64,000 nucleotides of DNA from Eubacterium sp. (GCA_017480495.1 JAFVAQ010000005.1:48072-112071), one strand, 5' to 3'; positions 1-8,744 are shown, counted from the first letter of the stretch. Notes: generated by a model from the letters alone, not told the origin. Numbers and translations: made by a program.

Positions 1-657
1 AAGCAGAAGTTTTCCATATCTGTTCCGCGTGCAAGTTATATATCTGAGGCATTTGCTGAGTTCTCAAAGTCACTCACAAAGGAGCCTACTGAAGTCTTCT
101 ACAAGGAGACAAACTCCCAGCGTACGATCCACAATATGCTGAATCATGATTATAAGCTGGGTATTATCCGTTATGCGGAGAATTATGATAAATACTTCAA
201 GACCATGCTTGAGGAGAAGGGCTTCCAGTACGAGCTGGTTACGGAGTTTACGTATTCACTCATCATGAGTGCAGAGAATCCGCTTGCAAAGAAAGAGGAG
301 ATTACATTCGAGGATCTTACGGATTATATTGAGATCGCTCATGCGGATCCATACGTTCCATCGATGCCGATTTCCAAGGTTGTGAAGGAGGAGATTCCTG
401 ATAATATCGCTCGAAGGATATTCATCTTCGAGAGAGCAAGTCAGTTCGATCTTCTGTCTATGAATCCTGAAACCTTTATGTGGGTTTCACCGGTACCGAA
501 GAAGCTGCTTGAACGTTACAATCTTGTCCTTAGGAAGTGCGCAGACAACAAGAAGATTTACAAGGACGTCCTGATTTATAAGGATGGCTACAAGCTTACG
601 AAGCTGGATCAGCAGTTCATAACGGAGCTGTGTGAATCGAGAAGAAAGTACATTTAA
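1..657 (+). CDS. LysR-family regulator, C-terminal part (5' end outside window)
   Basis: The reading frame is open from base 1 and ends at the TAA at 655-657, so about 218 residues of an incomplete protein are seen. The visible part has the length and pattern of a LysR-type effector-binding domain, opening with KFSISVPRASYISEAF, the usual first beta strand and helix of that fold. The N-terminal winged helix-turn-helix lies outside the window. A first ATG at 136 is internal and should not be taken as the start. An intrinsic terminator follows, so it is not co-transcribed with rex. The effector and target cannot be read from the sequence. Confidence 0.75.
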   Translation, partial: KQKFSISVPRASYISEAFAEFSKSLTKEPTEVFYKETNSQRTIHNMLNHDYKLGIIRYAENYDKYFKTMLEEKGFQYELVTEFTYSLIMSAENPLAKKEEITFEDLTDYIEIAHADPYVPSMPISKVVKEEIPDNIARRIFIFERASQFDLLSMNPETFMWVSPVPKKLLERYNLVLRKCADNKKIYKDVLIYKDGYKLTKLDQQFITELCESRRKYI

Positions 658-686
658 ATATTATGTCCGATCATATCGACAAATTT

Positions 687-714
687 TTATCCGGTCTCTT
701 TTATCCGGTCTCTT
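687..714. repeat. Perfect 14-bp tandem duplication next to terminator
   Basis: TTATCCGGTCTCTT occurs at 687-700 and again at 701-714 without a gap. The second copy supplies the left arm of the terminator, so the duplication gives two alternative left arms for one right arm. Confidence 0.85.
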
Positions 715-733
715 ATGGAGGCCGGATTTTTTT
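703..733 (+). terminator. Intrinsic terminator after the LysR gene
   Basis: ATCCGGTC (703-710) pairs with GGCCGGAT (720-727) using one G-U pair, followed by a T tract at 728-733. It ends the LysR transcript ahead of the rex promoter region. Confidence 0.8.
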
Positions 734-780
734 GCGTTCAACACTCCATTTTCCCTACTCGATAAAGGGGTTATCGATAT

Positions 781-798
781 TGATAATACCGATTATCA
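781..798. promoter_or_regulatory. Candidate Rex operator upstream of rex-adhE
   Basis: TGATAAT-ACCG-ATTATCA is a perfect 7-4-7 palindrome. It has the geometry of the clostridial Rex site (TTGTTAA-N4-TTAACAA) but a different half-site. It lies 70 bp before the rex start, where an autoregulatory operator would be expected. A second palindrome, TTATC-N6-GATAA (771-786), overlaps it. Assignment to Rex is inferred from position and geometry. Confidence 0.5.
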
Positions 799-805
799 TT
801 TTTAA

Positions 806-837
806 GAATTTACAATCACGCCTCCGGAATTTACAAT
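806..837. repeat. Direct repeat GAATTTACAAT, 21 bp apart
   Basis: GAATTTACAAT is found at 806-816 and 827-837, two helical turns apart, between the palindrome and the rex ribosome site. It could be a site for a second regulator. No promoter elements are clear. Confidence 0.4.
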
Positions 838-867
838 GAAAGCGAAATGAGGAAAGGAGGCAGGGGT

Positions 868-1524
868 ATGGAGAGATTATCTGTTTCGAAGGCAACCCTC
901 GGCAGGCTTCCGATTTATCTCGGAATGCTGCGGGAACTTCCTCCGGATGAGTATTCCAATATATCGGCAACGACGATATCGAAGAAGCTCAGTCTTGGGG
1001 AAGTACAGGTGAGAAAAGATCTTGCTGCCGTAAGCGGGGCGGGAAAACCGAAGCTCGGCTATGTGACGCAGGAACTTATCGAAAAACTTGAGGAAGCCTT
1101 AGGCATTAAAAGTCTTACAGAAGCTGTGCTGGTTGGAGCCGGAAGGCTCGGAAGAGCGCTGCTGGAGTATGACGAGTTTCGCAAATACGGAGTTATGATT
1201 TCGGCCGCATTTGACTGCAATGAACAGGTGATCAGCCTGAACGGTAAAACGGAAATACTTCCGATGAACCGTTTCGAAGCTTACTGCAAAGCTCATTCAA
1301 TAAGGCTCGGGATCATCACCGTAGGTGAAGGCTCAGCCCAGGTCGTATGCGACCTGATGGTGCAGGCGGGAATAGCCGCTATATGGAATTTCGCTCCATG
1401 TAAACTGGAGGTTCCCAAAGGAATAATGCTTCAGAATGAAAATCTGGCATTGTCGTTAGCACATTTAAATAACCAATTAAAGAATCAGGATCAGGAGGAG
1501 AAAAATGGACGTAAAGGAGTATGA
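868..1524 (+). CDS. rex: Redox-sensing transcriptional repressor Rex
   Basis: Rex proteins repress fermentation genes and release DNA when NADH rises. The 218-residue product has an N-terminal winged helix (SVSKATLGRLPIYLGMLREL, then the SNISATTISKKL recognition region) and a Rossmann domain with VLVGAGRLGRALLEY near residue 90, which is the NAD(H)-binding glycine motif. ATG 868 is chosen because AAGGAGG at 854-860 sits 7 bp upstream; ATG 847 lies before that site. Its 3' end overlaps adhE by 20 bp, so the two genes are surely one transcript and probably translationally coupled. A palindrome at 781-798 suggests autoregulation. Length is usual for the family. Confidence 0.95.
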   Translation: MERLSVSKATLGRLPIYLGMLRELPPDEYSNISATTISKKLSLGEVQVRKDLAAVSGAGKPKLGYVTQELIEKLEEALGIKSLTEAVLVGAGRLGRALLEYDEFRKYGVMISAAFDCNEQVISLNGKTEILPMNRFEAYCKAHSIRLGIITVGEGSAQVVCDLMVQAGIAAIWNFAPCKLEVPKGIMLQNENLALSLAHLNNQLKNQDQEEKNGRKGV

Positions 1525-4210
1525 AATTGTCGACAGCGTTGAAAAGCTCGAAGAAGCAATTGCGCGTGTAAGAAAAGCACAGAAGCTTTTTGCAACTTAC
1601 ACACAGGAACAGGTAGATAAGATATTCTTGGCTGCCGCTTCCGCTGCTAACAAAGCACGTATCCCTCTCGCTAAGATGGCAGTAGAAGAGACAGGCATGG
1701 GAGTTGTTGAAGACAAAGTAATCAAGAACAACTATGCGTCAGAGTACATTTATAATGCTTACAAGAATACCAAGACCTGTGGAGTTATAGAAGAAGATAA
1801 GGCATACGGTATGAAAAAGATCGCTGAGCCTATCGGTGTTATCGCAGCGGTCATCCCAACGACAAATCCAACCTCTACGGCTATCTTCAAATGCCTGATA
1901 GCTCTTAAAACCCGTAATGCCATTATAATCAGCCCACACCCGCGTGCTAAGAACAGCACGATTGCAGCAGCCAAGCTTGTCCTTGAGGCTGCGGTTGCTG
2001 CAGGTGCACCGGAAGGAATCATTGACTGGATCGACGTACCTAGCCTGGAAATGACCAATTTTGTAATGAAAGAAGCTGACATCATCCTCGCCACAGGCGG
2101 TCCGGGAATGGTAAAGGCTGCATACTCCAGTGGAAAGCCTGCCTTAGGCGTAGGCGCAGGCAACACACCGGCGATCATAGATGATACCGCAGATATCCTT
2201 CTTGCAGTAAATTCCATCATTCACTCCAAGACATTTGATAACGGTATGATCTGTGCATCTGAGCAGTCAGTTATAGTTCTTAAATCTATATACGATGCAG
2301 TCAAAGAGGAATTTGCGGCACGCGGTTGTTATTTCCTTAACCCGGCTGAGACAGAAAAGGTTCGTAAGACTATTATCATAAATGGAGCGCTCAACGCAAA
2401 GATCGTTGGCCAGTCTGCAGCTAAGATTGCAGAGCTTTCAGGAGTTACAGTTCCTGAAGGAACAAAGATCCTCATCGGTGAGGTTGAAAGCGTTGATCTT
2501 TCTGAGGAGTTCGCTCACGAGAAGCTGAGTCCTGTACTTGCTATGTACAAGGCAGAGAGCTTCGCTGATGCTCTTGACAAGGCAGAGCACCTTATCGCTG
2601 ACGGCGGTTATGGTCATACATCATCTGTATATCTCAACGAAGTTACAGAGCAGGATAAGCTTGCAGAGTTCACATCACGTATGAAGACCTGCCGTATCCT
2701 CGTAAATACTCCTTCATCACAGGGTGGTATCGGAGACCTTTACAACTTCAAACTTGCTCCGTCACTTACACTGGGATGCGGCTCATGGGGCGGAAACTCC
2801 GTTTCGGAAAATGTGGGAGTTAAGCACCTTATCAATATCAAGACAGTTGCCGAAAGGAGAGAGAACATGCTTTGGTTCAGAGCACCTGAGAAGGTATATA
2901 TCAAGAAGGGATGTCTCCCAGTTGCACTTGATGAGCTGAGAAATGTAATGAATAAGAAGCGTGCCTTCATCGTTACAGACCAGTTCCTTTATACAAACGG
3001 CTATGCTAAGCCGATATTCGAGAAGCTTGAGGAAATGGGCATCGAATACAGTTGCTTCTATGATGTTGCTCCGGATCCTACACTTGAATGTGCACTCCGC
3101 GGTGCAGAGCAGATGAGAGCATTTAAGCCTGATACAATCATCGCACTCGGTGGTGGTTCTGCTATGGATGCAGGTAAGATCATGTGGGTTCTCTATGAGC
3201 ATCCGGAAGCTGACTTCATGGATATGGCAATGAGATTCATTGATATCAGAAAGAGAATTTATACATTTCCTAAAATGGGCGAGAAGGCATACTTCATCGC
3301 TATTCCGACATCTGCAGGTACAGGTTCGGAGGTTACTCCATTCGCAGTTATTACTGATGAGAAGTCAGGTGTTAAATATCCGCTTGCTGATTATCAGTTA
3401 CTTCCTAACATGGCGATCATCGATACGGATTTCCACATGTCTGCTCCTAAGGGACTGACTGCGGCATCCGGTATCGACGCCGTAACACACGCACTTGAAG
3501 CCTATGCCGCAATGCTTGCAACGGACTACACCGATGGCCTTGCTATTCAGGCACTCAAGAATATATTTAAGTATCTGCCGCGAGCTTATAAGTACGGCCA
3601 GACAGATATCGAAGCACGCGAGAAGATGGCAAATGCCGCTACTATGGCCGGTATGGCCTTTGCCAATGCCTTCCTGGGAGTATGTCATTCAATGGCACAT
3701 AAGCTCGGTGCTTTCCATCATCTGCCACACGGAGTTGCAAATGCTCTTATGATCGAAGAGGTACTCCGTTTCAACGCTGCAGAAGCACCTGCGAAGATGG
3801 GTACATTTTCACAGTACGATCATCCTCATACGCTCGCAAGATATGCTGAGGTTGCTGACGCACTCGGCCTTGGCGGTAAGACTGACGAGGAGAAGCTCGA
3901 GAATCTTATCAAGGCTGTTAATGACCTCAAGGCTAAGGTTGGTATCAAGGATACTATTAAGGATTACGGAATCGATGAGAAGGATTTCCTTGACCGTCTC
4001 GATGACATGGTTGAGCAGGCCTTCGACGATCAGTGTACAGGCGCAAATCCGCGTTATCCGTTAATGTCTGAGATCAAGCAGATGTATCTCAATGCATACT
4101 ACGGCGGCAAGCATTTCGAGGAGACAAAGAAGCCTACAGCTGCCGACATTGCTGAAGCTCCAAAAACTGACAAGGTTAAAGATGCTTACCGTAAGACTAA
4201 GAAAGCGTAA
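1505..4210 (+). CDS. adhE: Bifunctional acetaldehyde-CoA/alcohol dehydrogenase AdhE
   Basis: AdhE reduces acetyl-CoA to acetaldehyde and then ethanol, reoxidising two NADH; the enzyme assembles into spirosome filaments in other bacteria. The 901 residues hold an N-terminal aldehyde dehydrogenase half, with nucleotide motif GVGAGNTPA and catalytic Cys250 in NGMICASEQS. A linker near MLWFRAPEKVYIKKG leads to a C-terminal iron alcohol dehydrogenase half with GGGSAMDAGK and the histidine-rich metal segment CHSMAHKLGAFHHLPHG. Both halves look intact and full length. GGAGGAG precedes the start inside the end of rex. Overlap with the NADH sensor gene supports Rex control. The next gene starts 13 bp downstream. 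Confidence 0.97.
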   Translation: MDVKEYEIVDSVEKLEEAIARVRKAQKLFATYTQEQVDKIFLAAASAANKARIPLAKMAVEETGMGVVEDKVIKNNYASEYIYNAYKNTKTCGVIEEDKAYGMKKIAEPIGVIAAVIPTTNPTSTAIFKCLIALKTRNAIIISPHPRAKNSTIAAAKLVLEAAVAAGAPEGIIDWIDVPSLEMTNFVMKEADIILATGGPGMVKAAYSSGKPALGVGAGNTPAIIDDTADILLAVNSIIHSKTFDNGMICASEQSVIVLKSIYDAVKEEFAARGCYFLNPAETEKVRKTIIINGALNAKIVGQSAAKIAELSGVTVPEGTKILIGEVESVDLSEEFAHEKLSPVLAMYKAESFADALDKAEHLIADGGYGHTSSVYLNEVTEQDKLAEFTSRMKTCRILVNTPSSQGGIGDLYNFKLAPSLTLGCGSWGGNSVSENVGVKHLINIKTVAERRENMLWFRAPEKVYIKKGCLPVALDELRNVMNKKRAFIVTDQFLYTNGYAKPIFEKLEEMGIEYSCFYDVAPDPTLECALRGAEQMRAFKPDTIIALGGGSAMDAGKIMWVLYEHPEADFMDMAMRFIDIRKRIYTFPKMGEKAYFIAIPTSAGTGSEVTPFAVITDEKSGVKYPLADYQLLPNMAIIDTDFHMSAPKGLTAASGIDAVTHALEAYAAMLATDYTDGLAIQALKNIFKYLPRAYKYGQTDIEAREKMANAATMAGMAFANAFLGVCHSMAHKLGAFHHLPHGVANALMIEEVLRFNAAEAPAKMGTFSQYDHPHTLARYAEVADALGLGGKTDEEKLENLIKAVNDLKAKVGIKDTIKDYGIDEKDFLDRLDDMVEQAFDDQCTGANPRYPLMSEIKQMYLNAYYGGKHFEETKKPTAADIAEAPKTDKVKDAYRKTKKA

Positions 4211-4223
4211 GGAGGATGAAGGT

Positions 4224-4973
4224 ATGAAACTGGACAGAGTAATAGCAGTAAGAAAAGATAAGACTATTTACCGCGACGGCGGAAGATGTATCAAGGTTTT
4301 TAACGAAGACTATTCAAAGGCCGATATTCTAAATGAAGCTCTTAATCAGGCCAGAATCGAGGAGACAGGACTCAGCATTCCTAAGGTTCTCGAGGTTACT
4401 ATGATCGACGGTAAATGGGCTATAGTATTCGAATATATAAAGGGAAAGACCCTGGCACAGCTTATGGAAGAGAATCCGGATAAGAAGGAAGAGTATCTTG
4501 AACAGTTTGTTGATCTGCAGCTTACAGTTCATGCAAAGACATGTCCTCTGCTCAACAAGCTTAAGGATAAGATGAACAGAAAGATCAGCGCTACAGAGCT
4601 TGATGCTACAACTCGTTACGATCTTCACACACGTCTTGAAGGCATGCCTAAGCATAACAAGGTATGCCACGGAGATTTCAATCCGTCAAACATCATCATT
4701 GCTGAAGACGGTACTCCGTACATCCTCGACTGGTCTCATGCTACACAGGGAAATGCATCCGCAGACGTTGCTCGTACATACCTGCTTTTCTGGCTGAACG
4801 GTGATATCGAAGGAGCCAAGAAGTACCTCGACCTCTTCTGCAAGAAGAGCAACACAGCAAAGCAGTACGTTCAGAAATGGATGCCGATCGTTGCAGCTTC
4901 TCAGTCTGTTAAGGGCAACGAGAAGGAGAGAGAGTTCCTACTTTCATGGGTTAATGTTGTGGACTACGAGTAA
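4224..4973 (+). CDS. APH/choline-kinase-like phosphotransferase
   Basis: This 249-residue protein has the kinase fold shared by aminoglycoside phosphotransferases, choline kinases and fructosamine kinases. HGDFNPSN (catalytic Asp151) is followed by ILDWSHA (metal-binding Asp169), and VFEYIKGKTL is the hinge region. The start at 4224 is set by AAGGAGG just after the adhE stop; an in-frame open stretch extends back to 4092 but lies inside adhE. As the third gene of the rex-adhE operon it may phosphorylate a small metabolite linked to fermentation. Nothing specifically points to antibiotic resistance, and the substrate is unknown. Confidence 0.85.
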   Translation: MKLDRVIAVRKDKTIYRDGGRCIKVFNEDYSKADILNEALNQARIEETGLSIPKVLEVTMIDGKWAIVFEYIKGKTLAQLMEENPDKKEEYLEQFVDLQLTVHAKTCPLLNKLKDKMNRKISATELDATTRYDLHTRLEGMPKHNKVCHGDFNPSNIIIAEDGTPYILDWSHATQGNASADVARTYLLFWLNGDIEGAKKYLDLFCKKSNTAKQYVQKWMPIVAASQSVKGNEKEREFLLSWVNVVDYE

Positions 4974-4976
4974 AAT

Positions 4977-5075
4977 GATGTAAGTGTCAAAAGTCAAAAT
5001 GTGATCTCACTTGTGGGAAATGTAATCTCGATTGTGGAAAACGCATTTTGACTTACTGACGCGATGAAACACGAA
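4977..5075. repeat. Dispersed structured intergenic repeat, copy 1
   Basis: TAAGTGTCAAAAGTCAAAATG (4981-5001) is identical to 33293-33313. The right arm CATTTTGACTTACTGAC followed by GCGATGAAACACGAAG resembles the sequence after the second copy. The arms are inverted repeats of each other, so the element can fold as a long hairpin. It fills the gap between the phosphotransferase and ferredoxin genes. Confidence 0.6.
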
Positions 5076-5101
5076 GAATTAGTACGCGAGGAGATTTAGA
5101 A

Positions 5102-5344
5102 ATGAAGATTACAGTATGTATCGGTTCTTCCTGCCACATTAAAGGATCGAGACAGGTTGTAGAACAGCTGCAGTATTTGATAAGAGAAAATCAGCTTGGA
5201 GATAAAGTAGAGCTGGCTGGTACATTTTGCATGGGCAAGTGTCAGCAGGGCGTCTGCTTACAGGTGGACGAGGAGTTCTTCTCAGTAACACCTGAAAATG
5301 TAAAGGAGTTTTTCGAAGCTTCGGTTCTGCCGAAGGTGAAGTAA
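5102..5344 (+). CDS. Thioredoxin-like [2Fe-2S] ferredoxin (NuoE/HydC-like), first copy
   Basis: This 80-residue protein has four cysteines in the thioredoxin-fold [2Fe-2S] arrangement: Cys6 and Cys11 in CIGSSCHIKGS, Cys43 and Cys47 in FCMGKC. It matches the C-terminal ferredoxin part of NuoE and of hydrogenase HydC subunits but lacks their helical N-terminus. GAGGAG precedes the ATG. It lies 1 bp before a paralogue and just ahead of a sensory-type [FeFe] hydrogenase, so it probably passes electrons to that protein or to the group-B hydrogenase. The redox partner is inferred. Confidence 0.85.
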   Translation: MKITVCIGSSCHIKGSRQVVEQLQYLIRENQLGDKVELAGTFCMGKCQQGVCLQVDEEFFSVTPENVKEFFEASVLPKVK

Positions 5345-5345
5345 T

Positions 5346-5630
5346 ATGATAGTTCAGATTTGTGTTGGCTCATCCTGCCATTTGAAAGGATCTGAGAAGA
5401 TAGTTGAGCTGTTTCAGCAGGCTATCAAGGAGCACGAACTTGATAATGAGATAACATTGGCCGGCTGCTTCTGCACCGGTCAGTGCAACCGCATAGGCGT
5501 GACGATCACGGTGAACGACGAAGTGCACTGCGGCATAATACCGGAGAGATTCGATGAATTCTTTAATGACAAGGTCATGAAGGCCTTAGAGGAGGAAAGG
5601 GCGAAGTTTAATGGAATGTCTCACTCTTAA
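5346..5630 (+). CDS. Thioredoxin-like [2Fe-2S] ferredoxin, second copy
   Basis: A 94-residue paralogue of the preceding gene with cluster ligands at Cys6, Cys11, Cys43 and Cys47, and an extra Cys41 in GCFCTGQC. The C-terminal tail is longer and charged. Its end overlaps the start of the following hydrogenase gene by 20 bp, implying translational coupling. Tandem duplication of this domain ahead of a PAS-hydrogenase suggests two electron carriers of different potential or a heterodimer; this is inference. Confidence 0.85.
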   Translation: MIVQICVGSSCHLKGSEKIVELFQQAIKEHELDNEITLAGCFCTGQCNRIGVTITVNDEVHCGIIPERFDEFFNDKVMKALEEERAKFNGMSHS

Positions 5631-7284
5631 AAAATCCAACTGCAAAAATTGTTATAAATGTATCCGCAATTGTCCGGTGAAGTCCATCCGATTCTCGGGC
5701 AATCAGGCGTACATTATAGGAAATGAGTGTATAATGTGCGGCCAATGCTTTGTTGTTTGTCCGCAAGGCGCAAAGGAAATCGTTGAGGAGACCGAGAAGG
5801 CAAAGGTGCTGCTGCAGAGCGGTGCGCCTGTTGTCGCAAGTCTTGCACCTTCATTTGTAGCAAATTATGAGGGCGTCGGTATCGAGGCGATGCGTAAGGC
5901 ATTGAAGAAGCTTGGATTTTATGATGTTGAGGAGACGGCCCTGGGCGCCACAATGGTGAAGCGCGAGTACGACCGCATGGTAAATGAGGGAACGAGAGAT
6001 ATCATCATTTCTTCAAGCTGCCATTCGGTGAACCTGCTGATCCAGAAAAAGTTCCCGGCGTTGCTGCCGCTCTTGGCGGATGTACTTTCGCCGATGCAGG
6101 CACATTGCACGGATATCAAGAAACGTATCCCTAATGCGAAGACAGTCTTCATCGGACCATGTGTTGCAAAGAAGGATGAGGCACAGCATTATGAAGGAAT
6201 AGTTGATGCGGTGCTCACATTTGATGAACTGACGGCATGGCTGAAGGAAGAGAAGATTGCAATAGAAGATGGCGTCGAGTCCGACGGTAAAGGCCGCGCA
6301 AGGTTCTTCCCGACAACGGGAGGAATATTGAAGACTATGGAGAAGTCAAATCCCGACTACAGTTACATGGCAATCGACGGAACTGAGAACTGTATCGCGG
6401 CACTTAAGGATATTGAGTCGGGAAATCTGCATAAATGCTTTATCGAAATGTCTGCCTGCTCGGGTAGTTGTGTAGGCGGACCTGTCATGGAGAAGTTCCA
6501 TCGCTCACCTGTTAAGGACTTTATCGCTGTTTCGTCCTATGCAGGAAAGAAGGACTTCGAAGTTGATCAGCCTGAACCACGCGCTCTCGAGAAGCATTTT
6601 GAAATGATCGAGCGAAAGGTCGAGACTCCGAGTGAGACGGAGATCAAAGAGACTCTCCGTCAGATGGGCAAGATAAGACCGGACGATGAACTGAATTGCG
6701 GTTCATGCGGATACAATACATGTCGGGAGAAGGCAATTGCTATACTGCAGGGTAAAGCTGAGATATCTATGTGCCTCCCGTACCTGAAAGAACGTGCGGA
6801 AAATTTCTCAGATACCATCGCAAGAAATACACCGAACGGTCTTATCGTTCTCAATGAGAAGCTGGAGGTTCAGCAGGTGAACTATGCGGCACTTAAGATT
6901 TTGAATCTTAGGGATGCAAGTGACATTTTAGGTGATCAGGTTGTACGTGTGCTGGATCCAGCAGATTTCAACAGAGTGCTTACCTACGGCGGTACCATCC
7001 GCGACAAACGTGAGTATCTGGCCGAGTACGGCAAGTATGTAGATAAGACTATTGTTTATGATAAGGAATATCATCTAATCCTGGGAATTTTCCGTGATGT
7101 AACTGAGGAAGAGACGCAGCGTGAGAGAAATGAAGAGATAAGCCGCCAGACCGTTGAGATTGCGGACAAGGTGGTTGATAAGCAGATGAGAATTGTTCAG
7201 GAAATCGCGTCGCTGCTTGGCGAAACAGCAGCAGAGACGAAAATCGCACTGACGAAGTTGAAAGAGTCAATCAGTAACGAGTAA
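5611..7284 (+). CDS. Sensory-type (HydS, group C) [FeFe] hydrogenase with PAS domain
   Basis: The 557 residues comprise two [4Fe-4S] ferredoxin motifs (CKNCYKCIRNCP and CIMCGQCFVVCP, residues 11-50), an H-cluster domain (about 70-340), a further Fe-S domain (CGSCGYNTC onward, about 365-395) and a PAS domain (about 400-505), with a short charged tail. H-cluster ligands are visible as Cys137 (SSSCHS), Cys184 (GPCVAKK), and Cys283 and Cys287 (SACSGSC). The proton-relay cysteine that normally precedes the first ligand is Ser. These traits match group C hydrogenases, proposed to sense H2 or redox state rather than turn over fast. Overlap with the ferredoxin genes and a downstream phosphatase support a signalling role. 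Confidence 0.88.
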   Translation: MECLTLKKSNCKNCYKCIRNCPVKSIRFSGNQAYIIGNECIMCGQCFVVCPQGAKEIVEETEKAKVLLQSGAPVVASLAPSFVANYEGVGIEAMRKALKKLGFYDVEETALGATMVKREYDRMVNEGTRDIIISSSCHSVNLLIQKKFPALLPLLADVLSPMQAHCTDIKKRIPNAKTVFIGPCVAKKDEAQHYEGIVDAVLTFDELTAWLKEEKIAIEDGVESDGKGRARFFPTTGGILKTMEKSNPDYSYMAIDGTENCIAALKDIESGNLHKCFIEMSACSGSCVGGPVMEKFHRSPVKDFIAVSSYAGKKDFEVDQPEPRALEKHFEMIERKVETPSETEIKETLRQMGKIRPDDELNCGSCGYNTCREKAIAILQGKAEISMCLPYLKERAENFSDTIARNTPNGLIVLNEKLEVQQVNYAALKILNLRDASDILGDQVVRVLDPADFNRVLTYGGTIRDKREYLAEYGKYVDKTIVYDKEYHLILGIFRDVTEEETQRERNEEISRQTVEIADKVVDKQMRIVQEIASLLGETAAETKIALTKLKESISNE

Positions 7285-7293
7285 TGGGTAGTC

Positions 7294-7409
7294 TATAGCC
7301 GGCGGATAGAAGAAGTTGAGCAATAATGATATATGGATATATTGATTATTCAATTAAGTAATTAAGGAATTAAGTAATTGAGTAATTAATGAATTGTCCG
7401 TCGGCTATA
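7294..7409. repeat. 13-bp inverted repeat around an AT-rich repeat tract
   Basis: TATAGCCGGCGGA (7294-7306) pairs with TCCGTCGGCTATA (7397-7409) with one G-U pair. Between them, AATTAAGTAATT recurs with a period of about 16 bp. The structure sits between the sensory hydrogenase and the phosphatase. It could be an attenuator or mRNA-processing site; there is no strong T tract. Confidence 0.5.
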
Positions 7410-7436
7410 TTTTAAAATTTAGGGAGTTTTTTGATA

Positions 7437-8609
7437 ATGAATAATCTGTGTGCAGACATAGGTTGGAAAAGTATAAATCATGAAGGTGAGCTGCTGTGCG
7501 GCGATCATGTTGAGATCGTGAATCAGGGCGAGAACTCGCAGGTCATTGTGCTTGCGGACGGCCTGGGAAGTGGTGTTAAGGCAAGCATTTTATCTACGCT
7601 TACATCGAAGATCATTTCGACGATGATGGCAGAGGGAATGAGGCTTGAGGACTGCGTGTCCACCATTGCTGCAACGCTGCCTATCTGCGCCGTGAGAGGT
7701 GTGGCGTATTCCACATTTACCATCATACACATTATCGAGAATTCCACAGTTGAGATTATTCAGTACGACAATCCGCGGGTTATTTTCCTGCGCAACCATG
7801 AGATTTATGAGTATCCGAAAACGGAGCTCACTATAGATAACAAGAAGATTTTGAGGTCGGTCATCAGCCTTCAGGAGGATGACTGCATGGTTGCTATGAG
7901 CGACGGATGTCCGCATGCGGGAATAGGACTCGCATTTAACTTCGGCTGGAAGGTCGAGGATATTGCGCAGTTTATGCAGCAGCTTGTTGCTGTCGGCTAC
8001 ACTGCAAAGACGCTGGCCACCATGCTTGTGGATCAGTGTGACAAAGACTACGGATATCATCCCGGCGACGATGCGACAGCATGTGTCGTGAAGGTGAGAA
8101 AGCGTGAGCCGATGAACATTTTGTTCGGACCGCCGCGCAACCGCGATGACGGAGACAGAATGATGTCGCTGTTCTTCTCGAAGGAGGGCAAGCACATTAT
8201 ATGCGGTGGAACAACATCGTCCATCGCTGCGAAGTATCTGGGTAAGCCGGTGAAGGTGAGCCTGGATTTTGAGAGAGGAGATGTGCCTCCGGTTGCGGAG
8301 ATTGAGGGCGTCGACCTTGTGACTGAAGGTGTCATCACAATCAACAAGGTTATTGAGTATGCGAAGGACGCTCTGGGCGACAACGAGCTCTATGAGAAAT
8401 GGAGCTTCGAACGCGACGGTGCTTCGCTTATATGCAGGCTTCTTTTCGAGGAAGCTACAGATATTAATTTCTACGTAGGCAGGGCCGTGAATCCGGCGCA
8501 TCAGAATCCTGACCTGCCGATAACATATAACATCAAAATGAACTTGGTGGAGGAGCTTTCCGAATGCCTGAGGCAGATGGGAAAGAAGATTAAGGTTAGT
8601 TATTTTTGA
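7437..8609 (+). CDS. SpoIIE/PP2C-type serine phosphatase
   Basis: A 390-residue protein whose first half matches the SpoIIE-type PP2C phosphatase: VLADGLGSGVKA carries the metal-binding Asp, VAMSDGCPHAG the second, and GDDATACVV the third. The C-terminal 170 residues are not recognised. ATG 7437 is preferred to the TTG at 7431 because AGGGAG at 7421-7426 is 10 bp away. Such phosphatases accompany sensory hydrogenases in other Clostridia and presumably reverse a serine phosphorylation, but no kinase or anti-sigma factor gene is seen nearby. No membrane segment is present. Confidence 0.87.
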   Translation: MNNLCADIGWKSINHEGELLCGDHVEIVNQGENSQVIVLADGLGSGVKASILSTLTSKIISTMMAEGMRLEDCVSTIAATLPICAVRGVAYSTFTIIHIIENSTVEIIQYDNPRVIFLRNHEIYEYPKTELTIDNKKILRSVISLQEDDCMVAMSDGCPHAGIGLAFNFGWKVEDIAQFMQQLVAVGYTAKTLATMLVDQCDKDYGYHPGDDATACVVKVRKREPMNILFGPPRNRDDGDRMMSLFFSKEGKHIICGGTTSSIAAKYLGKPVKVSLDFERGDVPPVAEIEGVDLVTEGVITINKVIEYAKDALGDNELYEKWSFERDGASLICRLLFEEATDINFYVGRAVNPAHQNPDLPITYNIKMNLVEELSECLRQMGKKIKVSYF

Positions 8610-8744
8610 TGGTATGTTAATTGTGGTTGGTGGTACATTTTACATCATGATTTGTATTGTCGATGTTGCGATAGAGAAAATCAATTTGAGTTTGATATAG
8701 ATGTTTTGCATTGATTTTGATAGATGGTATGAGGAGTCCAAAAA

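Noticed and set aside
1759-2220. Long minus-strand frame inside adhE
   Set aside because: It is antisense to a clearly conserved enzyme and has no ribosome site; similar antisense frames across the hydrogenase genes (e.g. 7590-8501, 9446-10177) were dropped for the same reason.
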